This document shows, piece after piece, positions 32,599 through 42,126 of a stretch of 64,000 nt of DNA. Within the stretch, counting starts at the first letter, position 1. Every line of letters begins with the position of its first letter. Both the position numbers and the translations under genes were made by a program. The notes under the pieces were generated by a model, which did not search any database, was not told where the DNA came from, and saw only the letters and a list, made by a program, of their open reading frames with translations. Source of the stretch: Chryseobacterium sp. SSA4.19 (GTDB taxonomy: Bacteria > Bacteroidota > Bacteroidia > Flavobacteriales > Weeksellaceae); NCBI RefSeq assembly GCF_022601875.1, contig NZ_JAKVIP010000003.1:1-64000 (forward strand), given 5' to 3'.

Positions 32599-35400
32599 TT
32601 ATTCGCTCCCAAACTTTTTGACTCTGATCTTTTTTTCTTTCACCTTAATGATAAAAGCATCGATGGTCACTATTTTACCTGCTTCTACCTTTATTTCTGC
32701 ACTGCTGCGCTCTACATAGGTGTTGGGCGGCAATGAGTTTTCGTTGATTTCAACTTTGTAATCCCCGGATTCCAGAAAAGAAATAAATTCTCCGTTATCA
32801 TCCGTCACTACACGCTGTAAAAGTTGGTCTTTTTTATAAATATTGAAAATAATCCCTCCGCTTTTGGGTTCAAATTCCAGGGCCGTTTTTGAGTTGAATT
32901 CATAATCGATCTTACCCTGTAAGGTTCCGTTCTGATGTAAAGGAATCTCCAGTGCATGGTTAAAACGGTTGACCTCAATTTCAGCTTCATCATAATACCA
33001 TCCTTTCTGGATGATCTGCTTTAAAGCATACTTTCCGAAAGGGAGTCCCTTATAATTCAGGTTGCCGTTGCTGTCGGTCCTGAATGAAATGGCGTTCAGC
33101 ATCACCAGATAGCCCGGTGCAGCCTGGTCTCCGTCGTCATAAACTCCGTTATTGTTGTTATCATAATAGACAAAAGCGGTTACATTTCCTTTTTTACCGG
33201 GATTCAGGGTACTGGATTTTAAATTCAGGGTAACGCCTGCTTCAATGCTTAATACATTATTGCTAGAGCCTCTTGAAGAATAATGAAACCAGGAAGTATT
33301 AAGATGCAAACCATACAGCACCCCGGAATATTTCAGATTTACAAAACCCGACGGAGATTTCCCGTACAGCATATCATCCGTATAATTGATACCCGATGTC
33401 ACTGTCAATTTCTGGTCGAAAAAGTTTTCATTCATAAATGCCGAAAAGGAAAACTTTTTGTACGCACTGCTTTCATTGAATATTCTGGAGAAAGCATATT
33501 CAGAAAGAAAATAACTTCCCTGCTGGTAAATAAAGTTGACATTAAGCCATTTATAGCTGTAATTTCCGATGGCTTTCATCTGATATTCCGCATGATCCGT
33601 ATCCGGATATAAAGCCATCCCTGCTTCTATTCCCACCACGGAAGAATGTTTCCTGTCCGGGCTTGACCAGGTCATATAGTCTGTAATCCTTTGGGCTTTC
33701 AGCTGTTTGAAATCCTTGTTGATGGCGGTATCGAAGAAATTATTATAGGTATTGGACTTTTCATCCTGGTACTGAAGGCCCATGGTAAGCCCGAGATTTC
33801 CTTTTTTAGGAAAATTGATCCCGGTATCGAGCCTGGTTGTATTTGATATTAACTGATCATTATAAAAATAGAATTTCGGAGAAAAATTGGAAACTGAAAT
33901 ATTTGCATAAACATTATAATCTTTAAAAACAGCAGCGGAAATATTCTGCTGGATCTGCAGCATTCCTCTTCTGTTTCCGGGATAATAATCCGTACTGTAA
34001 AAATAGTTTCCGTTCAGGTTAAGCTTATTGACAACCCCTGAATACTTGGATTCCAGGGCCAATGACGGTTTGGTGACATTAATACGGTCATACAGGCTGA
34101 GCCCGCTGTACACTTTGACATTCATATTCCAGTCTTTGTTAAAAGCATACTGCATATCTGTTCCCAGGAGATTGTGCCTGCTGTTTTCATACGGATCATT
34201 CCTGAAGACATATGTTGCCGAAATATTGCGGGTGCCATTCTGGGCTCCAAGTGTTCCTCTGGTGAAAAAGCCATAGCCGTATTTTAAAAATGGGCTTTTT
34301 TCCACCAGGCTGAATGTCTGATCCACAAATCCCACTTCCACCCTTTTATCTTTATCAGATGAGGTTAAAGCAATTTCCGTCCCTCTTCCAAAAAGGGACA
34401 TTTCCATAATCTTGCTGATATTTCCTAATGTATATTCGCTGTTTCTTCGGTGGTAAGTAATAAAGGTATTATTGGCTACAAGCTCATTCTGATTGTTAAC
34501 TGTATAAATATTCCCCCTGACCGTTACATATCCTGAAGGAAGGTTAAAGCCGCCGGAACCGATCAGCTGATACATATTCAGTTCCTGACCTACCCGTCTG
34601 TATCCTGCTGTGATGCTGTTCTTTCTGTCATTAGAAAATGAATTGTCCTGGAGGTCCTGGTAGTGCTGGGTAGAAACCACATTCTGAACCGATACGGATG
34701 CATTACCGAAAATTTCTTTTTCAGGATCCCTGAATCCTGCGATACTGACGGAAAACTGAGAAGTTCTTACCAACAGGCTGGAAGGCATAAACCTGAATGT
34801 AAATACCGAATCCTTCCCTATTTCAATACTTGCTTTTTTCTCAATAAAGATAGTCCCCTGGCTGATTTCCGGAATTTTAAAAACTACGGTAACATTCTGC
34901 CGGATATTTCCAAGATTAGAAACCCTTGCCCTTACTTCGACAGAATCTCTTGTATTATTCATGTAGATCACCGGGTTTTCTGCTGTGATCCTCAATGTAT
35001 TCTTCTCAGCGACATGATAGGTGATAAATTTTTCCGAAACCGCATGCTCCTGCTGATCAATAAGGTTAAAATCTATTTTTTTCTCCCCTGAAACCGCATT
35101 GTTGTTTACCAGAATCTTTACGGGTAAAAAAACACCTTCACCTGCGTCAAGGTCTACGTTGATCCCGCTAAAAGAAACGGCTTTGAATCCCTGAGGGGTG
35201 TTGACATTGATTTTTCCTTTAAATGGTATTTTACTGTTATTTTTAAGAATAACAGTCAGGTCGATAATATTATTTTCCGATGTGCCCGATTCGCTTCGGA
35301 TCTCCATGCTGACATCAGGAATTTGCTGGGCATGAGCAATAATAAAAGCGAAGGGTATCAAAAAAACAAGCGTAATTTTTCTGAGCAGATCGTAGTGCAT
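32599..35400 (-). CDS. Usher-like outer-membrane beta-barrel protein
   Basis: A 933-residue protein with a signal peptide (ITLVFLIPFAFIIAHAQ). Residues about 25-250 form two Ig-like beta domains. Residues about 255-740 are alternating amphipathic strands rich in Tyr, Asn, Ser and Thr, with frequent strand-ending aromatics, as in a large outer-membrane barrel. A prealbumin/Cna-B-like domain follows (VTAFVYYDNNNNGVYDDGDQA ... LPFGKYALKQI), then a second such domain near the C-terminus. The gene ends an operon with a PapD-like chaperone and two small secreted subunits, the place an usher would take. The classical usher N-terminal and plug domains were not recognised, so the usher role is an inference from layout and size. 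Confidence 0.6.
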   Translation of the reverse strand: MHYDLLRKITLVFLIPFAFIIAHAQQIPDVSMEIRSESGTSENNIIDLTVILKNNSKIPFKGKINVNTPQGFKAVSFSGINVDLDAGEGVFLPVKILVNNNAVSGEKKIDFNLIDQQEHAVSEKFITYHVAEKNTLRITAENPVIYMNNTRDSVEVRARVSNLGNIRQNVTVVFKIPEISQGTIFIEKKASIEIGKDSVFTFRFMPSSLLVRTSQFSVSIAGFRDPEKEIFGNASVSVQNVVSTQHYQDLQDNSFSNDRKNSITAGYRRVGQELNMYQLIGSGGFNLPSGYVTVRGNIYTVNNQNELVANNTFITYHRRNSEYTLGNISKIMEMSLFGRGTEIALTSSDKDKRVEVGFVDQTFSLVEKSPFLKYGYGFFTRGTLGAQNGTRNISATYVFRNDPYENSRHNLLGTDMQYAFNKDWNMNVKVYSGLSLYDRINVTKPSLALESKYSGVVNKLNLNGNYFYSTDYYPGNRRGMLQIQQNISAAVFKDYNVYANISVSNFSPKFYFYNDQLISNTTRLDTGINFPKKGNLGLTMGLQYQDEKSNTYNNFFDTAINKDFKQLKAQRITDYMTWSSPDRKHSSVVGIEAGMALYPDTDHAEYQMKAIGNYSYKWLNVNFIYQQGSYFLSEYAFSRIFNESSAYKKFSFSAFMNENFFDQKLTVTSGINYTDDMLYGKSPSGFVNLKYSGVLYGLHLNTSWFHYSSRGSSNNVLSIEAGVTLNLKSSTLNPGKKGNVTAFVYYDNNNNGVYDDGDQAAPGYLVMLNAISFRTDSNGNLNYKGLPFGKYALKQIIQKGWYYDEAEIEVNRFNHALEIPLHQNGTLQGKIDYEFNSKTALEFEPKSGGIIFNIYKKDQLLQRVVTDDNGEFISFLESGDYKVEINENSLPPNTYVERSSAEIKVEAGKIVTIDAFIIKVKEKKIRVKKFGSE

Positions 35401-35409
35401 TATAGGATT

Positions 35410-36441
35410 TTATTGAGGGGTTATCTCAAATTGAAGAGTCGTTGAGTAATCTTCCGTTTTGGCATTCATGAATCTCTGGTCATTAGGATTCGTTGAATAA
35501 TCAATATCATAATACACATTTGAATTCTGAGTATGCCCTCCTTTGGCAATAAGTTGAGAGAAAGAAGCCAGAGAAATGGGATATACCGTTGCATTGTTCC
35601 CGGAACCTGGAGTAAGGCTAAATTTTACCGCTTCAAGAGGAATAGAATTTCCCGCAGCAGAAGTAAATGTACTTTGAAGGGATTTCATCTTGATCTGGTA
35701 ATTGGTATTGCTTTTTACGATAAGCGCATTGGCGTAGACCGCGCTTACCCCGTTCATATAATCATTTTTACTGCTGAACTCAAGAAGACTGTTCATGGCA
35801 TTTGCTGAAAATTTCAGCGACATTTCGGGAATGTCCTGAGGCGTTCCTGAAAGCGTAGCAATCTGGATCTGAAAAACGTGATCGATCCTGCCGATAACAT
35901 TATTGTAACGGTCGTATGCCGTAAACTGTATAGGAGCAGAAAAAGAAGTCCATGCAGGATAATTGCTCAGATAAGAACCGCCGGCAATGGTAAAAGAATA
36001 CTTGAGCTGAAGATAATAATATGCGTTGAAGTTTGATATATTGAATATGGGTGCATTGGACTGTGGGATCAGAAACACTTCCTGGCCTTGCTGCATCATC
36101 ACATTCAGCGGCATACCGATTTGTGAAACAGTGGGCACAGGGTCCGGATAAGCACTTCCGGAAGTTGAAACCGGGCTGAATGAAAGCTTATTGGCCGGCA
36201 TTGTATAACTACCGTCAACTGAAGTAATAGGCTGTGTTAGTCTGGCAGACAACCTCCAGTAAGGGAAATTCAGGTTTCCATTGCCCGACAGCTGAAGGGT
36301 ATAGGCGTCAGGATTGGTATTGCCACTATAGGAATTTACAGATATAAAACCATTGGTCCAAGAGGTATAATTGACCTGTGCATCACTATATAGCCAGATG
36401 AGCATTAATATTAAAACTGAAAACTTCTTATCATTATTCAT
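35410..36441 (-). CDS. Secreted protein of the chaperone-usher-like locus
   Basis: A 343-residue protein from the ATG at 36441 (the frame extends to a TTG at 36447). It has a short signal peptide (FSVLILMLIWLYSDAQ) and is strand-rich with high Ser, Asn, Tyr and Pro. Its last 150 residues (IPEMSLKFSANAMNSLLEFSSKNDYMNGVSAVYANALIVKSNTNYQIKMKS) contain a 'sKNDYMNGVS...A..L.V.SnTNYQIKMKS' pattern that resembles 'TKDDYANGVSNLKADHLNIYSTGGFQVKVKS' in the small subunit at 37330. This suggests a shared pilin-like fold at its C-terminus, with an extra N-terminal domain as in a tip adhesin. It overlaps the chaperone gene by 8 bp and is 9 bp before the usher-like gene. Confidence 0.55.
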   Translation of the reverse strand: MNNDKKFSVLILMLIWLYSDAQVNYTSWTNGFISVNSYSGNTNPDAYTLQLSGNGNLNFPYWRLSARLTQPITSVDGSYTMPANKLSFSPVSTSGSAYPDPVPTVSQIGMPLNVMMQQGQEVFLIPQSNAPIFNISNFNAYYYLQLKYSFTIAGGSYLSNYPAWTSFSAPIQFTAYDRYNNVIGRIDHVFQIQIATLSGTPQDIPEMSLKFSANAMNSLLEFSSKNDYMNGVSAVYANALIVKSNTNYQIKMKSLQSTFTSAAGNSIPLEAVKFSLTPGSGNNATVYPISLASFSQLIAKGGHTQNSNVYYDIDYSTNPNDQRFMNAKTEDYSTTLQFEITPQ

Positions 36442-37246
36442 AAGCAAAGTTTAATTCTCCAAGTTCAAGATTATCACGGTCTCCATAATCTATCAATACT
36501 GAAGCGGTATATTTTCCTTTTTCAAGACCGGCAGGAAGTGGAATGCTAACTTCTCTTTTGTTTCCCGGCATTGTATAAAATATAATCGCATTGAGAGACG
36601 TTTTTTTACCGTTCTGTGTATTTACAAGATCCGTAAGTATTTTACCGTCTGCCCATACATCTCCAAGGTTGTCAAAAGTTAGTTCGAGGGTTGATTTTGG
36701 TTTTCCATAGGCAAGATTAGTGATTTCCAGTTTTTTATTATTTGCTGATGGGAGCTTATGAAAAATCTTGATTCCCGACCGGATGCTTACTTTGATACTG
36801 GATCCTTTAGAATCGACATCATCTACCGGATTCATCTGGCTTACATAGAGTACTGCCGTATGGGTTAAAAGCTGATCTGACAAGGAATTGGGAACGGTAA
36901 TGGTAACATCAATATCTTTTCTCTCACCCGGCGCCAGTGTAAAATAATTATCTTCTTTTTTTACGGAAACCCAGCCCGCACATGAATTGGGAAGCGTATT
37001 CGCTGCAGACATCATATTTTCTCCTTTCTCACTGTATTCCCAGTCTCCAAGGCTTACGGCAAGATCGAGGGAATTCTTGGCACTTACATTGGTGACCGTT
37101 ACGGTTTGGGTATTGCTGTTTCCAAGGCCGGATTCAAAATAAAGCCTTGGTGGAGAAACGGACACTCCTGTCTGAGCATACATATTGAAACCCAAAGAAT
37201 AGATAAGATAAAGAAATATATAATACAGTTTTTTCATGACGGACAT
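36434..37246 (-). CDS. PapD-like periplasmic chaperone
   Basis: A 270-residue protein with signal peptide (KKLYYIFLYLIYSLGFNMYAQ). The mature part begins GVSVSPPRLYFESGLGNSNTQTVTVTNVS, like the first strands of pilus chaperones. It continues WVSVKKEDNYFTLAPGERKDIDVTITVPNSLSDQLLTHTAVLYVSQM and a second Ig-like domain (LEITNLAYGKPKSTLELTFDNLGDVWADGKI). Two Ig domains and the 'APGE.K.i.v.v..P' turn fit the PapD/FimC or related COG1470-like fold. Such chaperones donate a strand to secreted subunits in the periplasm. Neighbouring small strand-rich proteins are the expected clients. Confidence 0.7.
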   Translation of the reverse strand: MSVMKKLYYIFLYLIYSLGFNMYAQTGVSVSPPRLYFESGLGNSNTQTVTVTNVSAKNSLDLAVSLGDWEYSEKGENMMSAANTLPNSCAGWVSVKKEDNYFTLAPGERKDIDVTITVPNSLSDQLLTHTAVLYVSQMNPVDDVDSKGSSIKVSIRSGIKIFHKLPSANNKKLEITNLAYGKPKSTLELTFDNLGDVWADGKILTDLVNTQNGKKTSLNAIIFYTMPGNKREVSIPLPAGLEKGKYTASVLIDYGDRDNLELGELNFAYE

Positions 37247-37329
37247 TTAATACTAAAAATACATAAAAAGTGTTACAAACTATCTTGTAACACTTATATA
37301 TTTTTTAATATTTCAGAAGAGATTCTATC

Positions 37330-37851
37330 TTATTGAGCAATAATAGTGTACGTTAACTGTGTTGTATATACGGTAGGAGTCTGTCCTGCGATATAGTTAT
37401 CAAGGTAAGCGTTAGCACCTGCTCCTTTGTATTCAATGTTGATTTTTTTATCTACCCCTCCTACAGATGAAGTAACTAACGTCGTTTCATTTTCAGACAA
37501 CTGTGTATTCTGTGCATAATCTGCTCCTGTTACAGGATCTGATCCTGCACTTGCATTGATCTGGATGGTATTGGCCTGGATACTTTTAGAACCATTCTGT
37601 AAAGCAGCATTGGCACTTTTCACTTTCACCTGAAATCCTCCTGTACTGTAAATATTTAAGTGATCGGCTTTAAGATTAGATACACCGTTAGCATAGTCAT
37701 CCTTAGTTGCATAGGTTAAGTTAACTACTTTTTGAGCATTATTCACTACAAGGGTCTGGATAGGCTTTAATCTTACGTTTAAAGTTACTGTTTGCGCACT
37801 TAATGATGCGAATCCTACAAGAGCGAAAAAGGCAAAAATGATTTTTTTCAT
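37330..37851 (-). CDS. Small secreted subunit, putative major pilin-like protein
   Basis: A 173-residue protein with signal peptide (MKKIIFAFFALVGFASLSAQ, cut after SAQ). The mature part is all-beta: TVTLNVRLKPIQTLVVNNAQKVVNLTYATKDDYANGVSNLKADHLNIYSTGGFQVKVKSAN, ending YTTQLTYTIIAQ. The N-terminal V.LN.RL.P.Q.L and the C-terminal ..LT.I.Q ending are shared with the gene at 38175, so they are paralogues. A good -7 box and a 320-bp upstream gap suggest its own strong promoter. The fold resembles SCPU/fimbrial-type subunits but the family was not identified with certainty. Confidence 0.6.
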   Translation of the reverse strand: MKKIIFAFFALVGFASLSAQTVTLNVRLKPIQTLVVNNAQKVVNLTYATKDDYANGVSNLKADHLNIYSTGGFQVKVKSANAALQNGSKSIQANTIQINASAGSDPVTGADYAQNTQLSENETTLVTSSVGGVDKKINIEYKGAGANAYLDNYIAGQTPTVYTTQLTYTIIAQ

Positions 37852-37904
37852 GACGTAAATGATGTTTTTTTTATTGTTAATTAATTAGTATTCTAATTCT
37901 GTTG

Positions 37905-37912
37905 CAAAGGTA
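37905..37912 (-). promoter_or_regulatory. -7 promoter element of major subunit gene
   Basis: Minus-strand TACCTTTG, matching TAnnTTTG, lies 54-61 bp before the subunit ATG. The remaining gap 37913-38174 is very AT-rich and shows no gene. Confidence 0.5.
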
Positions 37913-38174
37913 AATACATCAAAATACATCTCTTTTGTAAAAAAACGCTCAAAACTTGCAAATATGGTTTTAGATAAGAATTTAGAAATTTAAATACGAT
38001 TAGAAAAAAAAAGATAAAAAGTAGACTTACATAATTAATTACCAATAACAATATTACACTATAATTAACTAATCATTAATAATACATCAATTTCATAACA
38101 AGAAATAATTAAAAAAAAATATATTTCACCATCATTTATTGCATAATTAACACTGAATTCTTATAATATTTTTA

Positions 38175-38561
38175 TTATTGAGAAATTAGAGTTAAGAATA
38201 CGTAATCTGATTTTAAAGATGAAGAACTGTACATTTTTCTCATTATATTCTGCATGTCCTGATCGATGGTAAATATTTCCTGTACAGATCCCCTGCTGCT
38301 GTTGATAATATTCATTTTATCATGATCATTCATATGTTGTACATTCACCTCAAATCCGGCAGTACTGGATACGGTAACGTATTTTTCATTTTGCCGATCT
38401 GTTGATGATTGACGATAATTATCCTGCATATCACCATTTGAACCAATGGAAAGAATCTGTACAGGATACAAACGCATATTAAGGTACACGCCATCATTCT
38501 GACCAGAAAGTCTGATGAAAGCAAAAAGTAAAATACTAAATAAAAAAAGTTTGGTTCCCAT
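38175..38561 (-). CDS. Small secreted subunit, putative minor pilin-like protein
   Basis: A 128-residue protein with signal peptide (MGTKLFLFSILLFAFIRLSGQ). The mature start GVYLNMRLYPVQILSIGSNG aligns with the start of the subunit at 37330 (TVTLNVRLKPIQTLVVNNAQ). VTVSSTAGFEVNVQHMN aligns with LNIYSTGGFQVKVKSAN, and the end DYVFLTLISQ with TTQLTYTIIAQ. It is shorter, lacking about 45 residues in the second half. It starts 53 bp after the AraC gene, so regulator and subunit may be co-transcribed. Confidence 0.55.
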   Translation of the reverse strand: MGTKLFLFSILLFAFIRLSGQNDGVYLNMRLYPVQILSIGSNGDMQDNYRQSSTDRQNEKYVTVSSTAGFEVNVQHMNDHDKMNIINSSRGSVQEIFTIDQDMQNIMRKMYSSSSLKSDYVFLTLISQ

Positions 38562-38614
38562 ATCCCTAAATTTTTCATTGTATAACTACTTAAAAGTACA
38601 ATTTTTTTCTTTAT

Positions 38615-39445
38615 TTATTTCATTTCGGAGGGTTTTTTTCCTGTATGCTTCTTAATAAAGTTACTGAAATTTCCTTCATCGTTGAAACCCAGATCATAAG
38701 AAATTTCAGAAATTGTAAAATTGGTAAAACTTAGTGCTTTTTTACATTCAATAATTACTTTTTCAATGATTAAACTCTTTGCAGTCTTGCCTAAAACATA
38801 CTCTGTCATCTCCGTTAATCTTCTGGAAGTGATATTAAGCTCGCTGGCATAATAGGAAACCTTTTTTTGCGTTTTATAGTCTCTTTGCAAGAGTACCTTG
38901 AACCTGTTGACATAATGAAGATAATCAAACCTGATATTCTTTTTAATTTCCTCATTGGATATGTATAAAAACGCGTCCAAGATCAATCTTTCAATAGCAT
39001 TATGAGCAGCAGAGACATATAAATTCTCATCTTTCATGCGAAAAAGTTCCATACGTTCCATAAAAACCACCCTCATCTGTTCAATGTTTTTAAAGGGAGC
39101 TACAAAAAGATCGGTATCATAATTGAAGAAAAGCTGGGAATTAAGAAAAAGGCTGTCCTTGGAAGATCTGTCATAAAAGCATGATGAAAATGTAACGATA
39201 ATAATCTTGTCTCCGTTTACTTTACCAAAAACAATCTGCTTTTCAGGCCCTAAAAATGCAATATTGCCTGCCTTTATGGAATAAGGCATATTCTCTACCA
39301 GAACATCGGTGTCTTCCATAATAATATAGATACAATAGTATTGCAGTGTACTGAATTCTCTTTTATTGTTATTTCTTTTAACAATATCACTGAGACGGTT
39401 AACGCTAAAGCCTATATTCTTTAATTGATCTGTTATGACATACAT
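38615..39445 (-). CDS. AraC-family regulator of the pilus-like locus
   Basis: A 276-residue AraC regulator. The N-terminal half is cupin-like (FSTLQYYCIYIIMEDTDVLVENMPYSIKAGNIAFLGPEKQIVFGKVNG). The C-terminal HTH pair is KKVSYYASELNITSRRLTEMTEYVLGKTAKSLIIEKVIIECKKALSF and TISEISYDLGFNDEGNFSNFIKKHTGKKPSEM. It heads the locus in the same orientation and is therefore the likely controller of subunit, chaperone and usher-like genes. The 325-bp region before it contains no other gene. Confidence 0.85.
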   Translation of the reverse strand: MYVITDQLKNIGFSVNRLSDIVKRNNNKREFSTLQYYCIYIIMEDTDVLVENMPYSIKAGNIAFLGPEKQIVFGKVNGDKIIIVTFSSCFYDRSSKDSLFLNSQLFFNYDTDLFVAPFKNIEQMRVVFMERMELFRMKDENLYVSAAHNAIERLILDAFLYISNEEIKKNIRFDYLHYVNRFKVLLQRDYKTQKKVSYYASELNITSRRLTEMTEYVLGKTAKSLIIEKVIIECKKALSFTNFTISEISYDLGFNDEGNFSNFIKKHTGKKPSEMK

Positions 39446-39770
39446 AATACAATGATATAATTTTTATTAGTTCTTTGGAAACAAAAGTGTTACCAACAAT
39501 AAATAAAAAAATGTTTATTGTAAAATGTGGTATACATAGGTGTTCATGCAAAGAAATCTGACCTTGATTAAGTCAGAATACAATAGCTTTGGAACAGAAG
39601 AATAGCATTTATAGGCATAAGCCTATATTGAAAATCATATTTATATAAATTGTGTTATATATGGTGTAAATATAAGGAGAAAATTCACTTTACCAGCTAA
39701 TCTGAGGTATCCAAAAAAAGCCCTATCAGATATTGTTTTATTGAGAAAGTGATATGCTGTTAAATTGCAG
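39446..39770. other. 325-bp gap upstream of AraC gene
   Basis: No coding sequence recognised. A small perfect hairpin TATAGGC-ATAA-GCCTATA occurs at 39610-39627, which could end galT transcription weakly. The promoter of the AraC gene should lie at 39450-39540, but no clear -7 box was found. Confidence 0.4.
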
Positions 39771-40835
39771 CTATTTCTGATGGCTATCCCGAACTGTATA
39801 ATGAACAATCGGTTTTTCCTTTAATATGGCCGCACTCTGCTCAGGTGTAATGTCCCTTTGGGTTTCAGCAAGCATTTCATATCCCACCATAAACTTTTTA
39901 ATTTCTGCACTGCGCAGCAGCGGCGGATAAAAATGCATATGGAAATGCCATTCGGGATGATCTTCTCCATCGGTCGGCGACTGATGGATCCCGGCAGAAT
40001 AAGGAAATGAAATATTGAAAATATTATCATATTTGGTCGTCAGGTCTTTTAAAATCTCTGCCAGTGTATTTTTTTCAGCTTCTGAAAACTGTGAAATGTT
40101 TTCAGCTTTCCGCTTACTGATGATCATTGTCTCATAAGGCCATGAAGCCCAAAAAGGTACCAGTGCCACAAAATCTTCGTTTTCCAGAATAATTCTTTCC
40201 GCAGCCTCTTTTTCTTTTTCCAGATAATCCTGTAAAAGTGAGGTCCCTTTTTGATTATAGTACGTTCTTAAATGATCCTGGGTTTTCCTCACGATAGTCG
40301 GGATAGAAGACTGGGCCCAGACCTGCCCGTGTGGATGCGGATTACTGCATCCCATGATCTTCCCTTTATTTTCAAAGATCTGAACATGGTTGATAAAATC
40401 TTCAGCACCAAGTTCTTCATACTGCTGCTGCCAGACATCAACAACTTTTCTGATGTCGTTGATTTGCATTTCCGGCAAAGTCAGGCTGTGATTTTCGGAA
40501 AAACAGATCACCCGGTTAATCCCGCGCTCAGGCTGTATCGAAAAAAAATCTGTATTTTTATCTGAACAGTTTACCTCTTCCTGCATCAGAGACCCAAAAT
40601 CATTATCAAAAACATATACGCCTTTATAATCAGGATTTTTTTCACCGTTAATACGTAAATTGCCTGCGCATAAATAACAGGCAGGATCATGTTGCGGAAG
40701 TATGTCATGTCCGGATTCTTCGGTCTGGCCCTGCCATGGACGATTGCCTCTTTGCGGTGAAACCAGGACCCATTCGTCCAACAGCGGATTGTATCTTCTG
40801 TGCGGATGCTTTTTACGGTCAAATGATGAATGCAT
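39771..40835 (-). CDS. galT: Galactose-1-phosphate uridylyltransferase
   Basis: A 354-residue HIT-superfamily transferase. It begins with HPHRRYNPLLDEWVLVSPQRGNRPWQGQ, has a CYLCAGN zinc-type site, and the catalytic CSNPHPHGQVWA with HPH at 167-169. A second zinc/iron-type region lies at HPEWHFHMHFYPPLLRS. It exchanges UMP between UDP-glucose and galactose-1-phosphate in the Leloir pathway. It overlaps galK by 17 bp and is co-transcribed with it. Confidence 0.95.
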   Translation of the reverse strand: MHSSFDRKKHPHRRYNPLLDEWVLVSPQRGNRPWQGQTEESGHDILPQHDPACYLCAGNLRINGEKNPDYKGVYVFDNDFGSLMQEEVNCSDKNTDFFSIQPERGINRVICFSENHSLTLPEMQINDIRKVVDVWQQQYEELGAEDFINHVQIFENKGKIMGCSNPHPHGQVWAQSSIPTIVRKTQDHLRTYYNQKGTSLLQDYLEKEKEAAERIILENEDFVALVPFWASWPYETMIISKRKAENISQFSEAEKNTLAEILKDLTTKYDNIFNISFPYSAGIHQSPTDGEDHPEWHFHMHFYPPLLRSAEIKKFMVGYEMLAETQRDITPEQSAAILKEKPIVHYTVRDSHQK

Positions 40836-42018
40836 TGGCGGTATATTCTTTTATTCCTTCGGAAATATTAACGTTATAAACTTTCATCTGAATGCCGAAA
40901 GCCTCTCTGTACTTTTTTTCTATTGTTTTACTGATGCGGTCTGCCTGATCTTCTCTCAGCAGATTAATGCTGCAGCCGCCAAATCCGCCACCCATCATCC
41001 TTGCACCCAAAACCCCTTCTTCTGTAAGGGTTTCTTCCACCAGGAAATCAATTTCATTACAGCTGACTTCGTATTCTTTGGAAAGCCCGGTATGCGTTTC
41101 GGTCATAAGATGCCCAAGATCTTCCGGTCTGTTTTCCGATAGTGCCTGTACAGCCTCTCCTACTCTTCTTATTTCCTTAACGAGATACAGACATCGCCTA
41201 TATACCACTTCGCCCATCTCTTTTTTCAGTTCAATAAGAATTTCCTCTGTAACATCCCGGAAGTTGGTCATTTCCGGATAATGGGATCTGATGATCTGCT
41301 TTCCCTGTTCAACATCTTTTCTTCTGTCGTTGTAACCGGAAGTAAGGTGCGTATGTTTTACACAGCTGTCAAACAATACCAGGCGATATCCCTCCAGCCG
41401 GGCATCATAATAGCGATGTTCAAGAGAATTGCAGTCCAGTATCATTACTTTGTTTTCTTTTCCGAATACCGTAGCAAACTGATCCATAATCCCGCATTGG
41501 ACTCCGACAAAGGTGTGTTCCGCTTTCTGCCCGATCAGCGCAATTTCTTTTTTTGATAACTGAAGATCGAACAAGGCATTCAGAATATAGGCAAAACCAC
41601 ATTCCAGTGCTGCAGATGAAGAGAGCCCGGAACCCATGGGAATCGTACTGCTGAATGCAACCTGAAGTCCTCCTATTGTTTTCCCGTTTTTCTGAATGGC
41701 TTCAACAACACCCAAAAGGTAATTTGCCCAAGCCTTCTCTACCGGACTTTGTTGCTCATTAATATTAAAACTGAAGGATTCCTCAATATCTATAGCCACA
41801 AGTGTGCAGGTTTCCGTATCCTGTTTTTTTTTAACTGCAAAGCAAATATATTTGTCAATTGCTGCAGGAAGCACAAAGCCATCATTATAATCCACGTGTT
41901 CTCCGAGAATATTAATTCTTCCGGGGGAAAGAAAAAAGTGTTCAGGCTCTGATTGAAAAGCTGACTGAAATGCTTTGCAGGTATGGTTGATTAATGGATT
42001 GTGCATAGATGGGTGCAA
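40819..42018 (-). CDS. galK: Galactokinase
   Basis: A 399-residue GHMP kinase. The galactose signature is SPGRINILGEHVDYNDGFVLPAAID (32-55), the ATP-binding GHMP motif is PMGSGLSSSAALECG, and the C-terminal motif is ARMMGGGFGGCSINL. It phosphorylates galactose at C1. A 19-bp element similar to the sites before araR and araB lies 44-62 bp upstream, so galactose use may be tied to AraR. The galactose epimerases GalE was not found nearby. Confidence 0.95.
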   Translation of the reverse strand: MHPSMHNPLINHTCKAFQSAFQSEPEHFFLSPGRINILGEHVDYNDGFVLPAAIDKYICFAVKKKQDTETCTLVAIDIEESFSFNINEQQSPVEKAWANYLLGVVEAIQKNGKTIGGLQVAFSSTIPMGSGLSSSAALECGFAYILNALFDLQLSKKEIALIGQKAEHTFVGVQCGIMDQFATVFGKENKVMILDCNSLEHRYYDARLEGYRLVLFDSCVKHTHLTSGYNDRRKDVEQGKQIIRSHYPEMTNFRDVTEEILIELKKEMGEVVYRRCLYLVKEIRRVGEAVQALSENRPEDLGHLMTETHTGLSKEYEVSCNEIDFLVEETLTEEGVLGARMMGGGFGGCSINLLREDQADRISKTIEKKYREAFGIQMKVYNVNISEGIKEYTANAFII

Positions 42019-42061
42019 TTTATTAATTTAAGTTAAGAAATAAGAATAAAAACAAATTAAT

Positions 42062-42080
42062 AAATGTTAAAATTACACTT
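42062..42080 (-). promoter_or_regulatory. Candidate AraR-type operator upstream of galK
   Basis: Minus strand AAGTGTA-ATTTT-AACATTT. It matches the AAGTGTA-N5-TACATTT elements before araR and araB in 13 of 14 arm positions. It is followed, in the galK direction, by TTAATTTG, close to the -7 consensus. Assignment to AraR is inference. Confidence 0.5.
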
Positions 42081-42126
42081 ATATGGTTAATACGTTTTAA
42101 TCATGAATTTAAAATCAAACTAAAAT

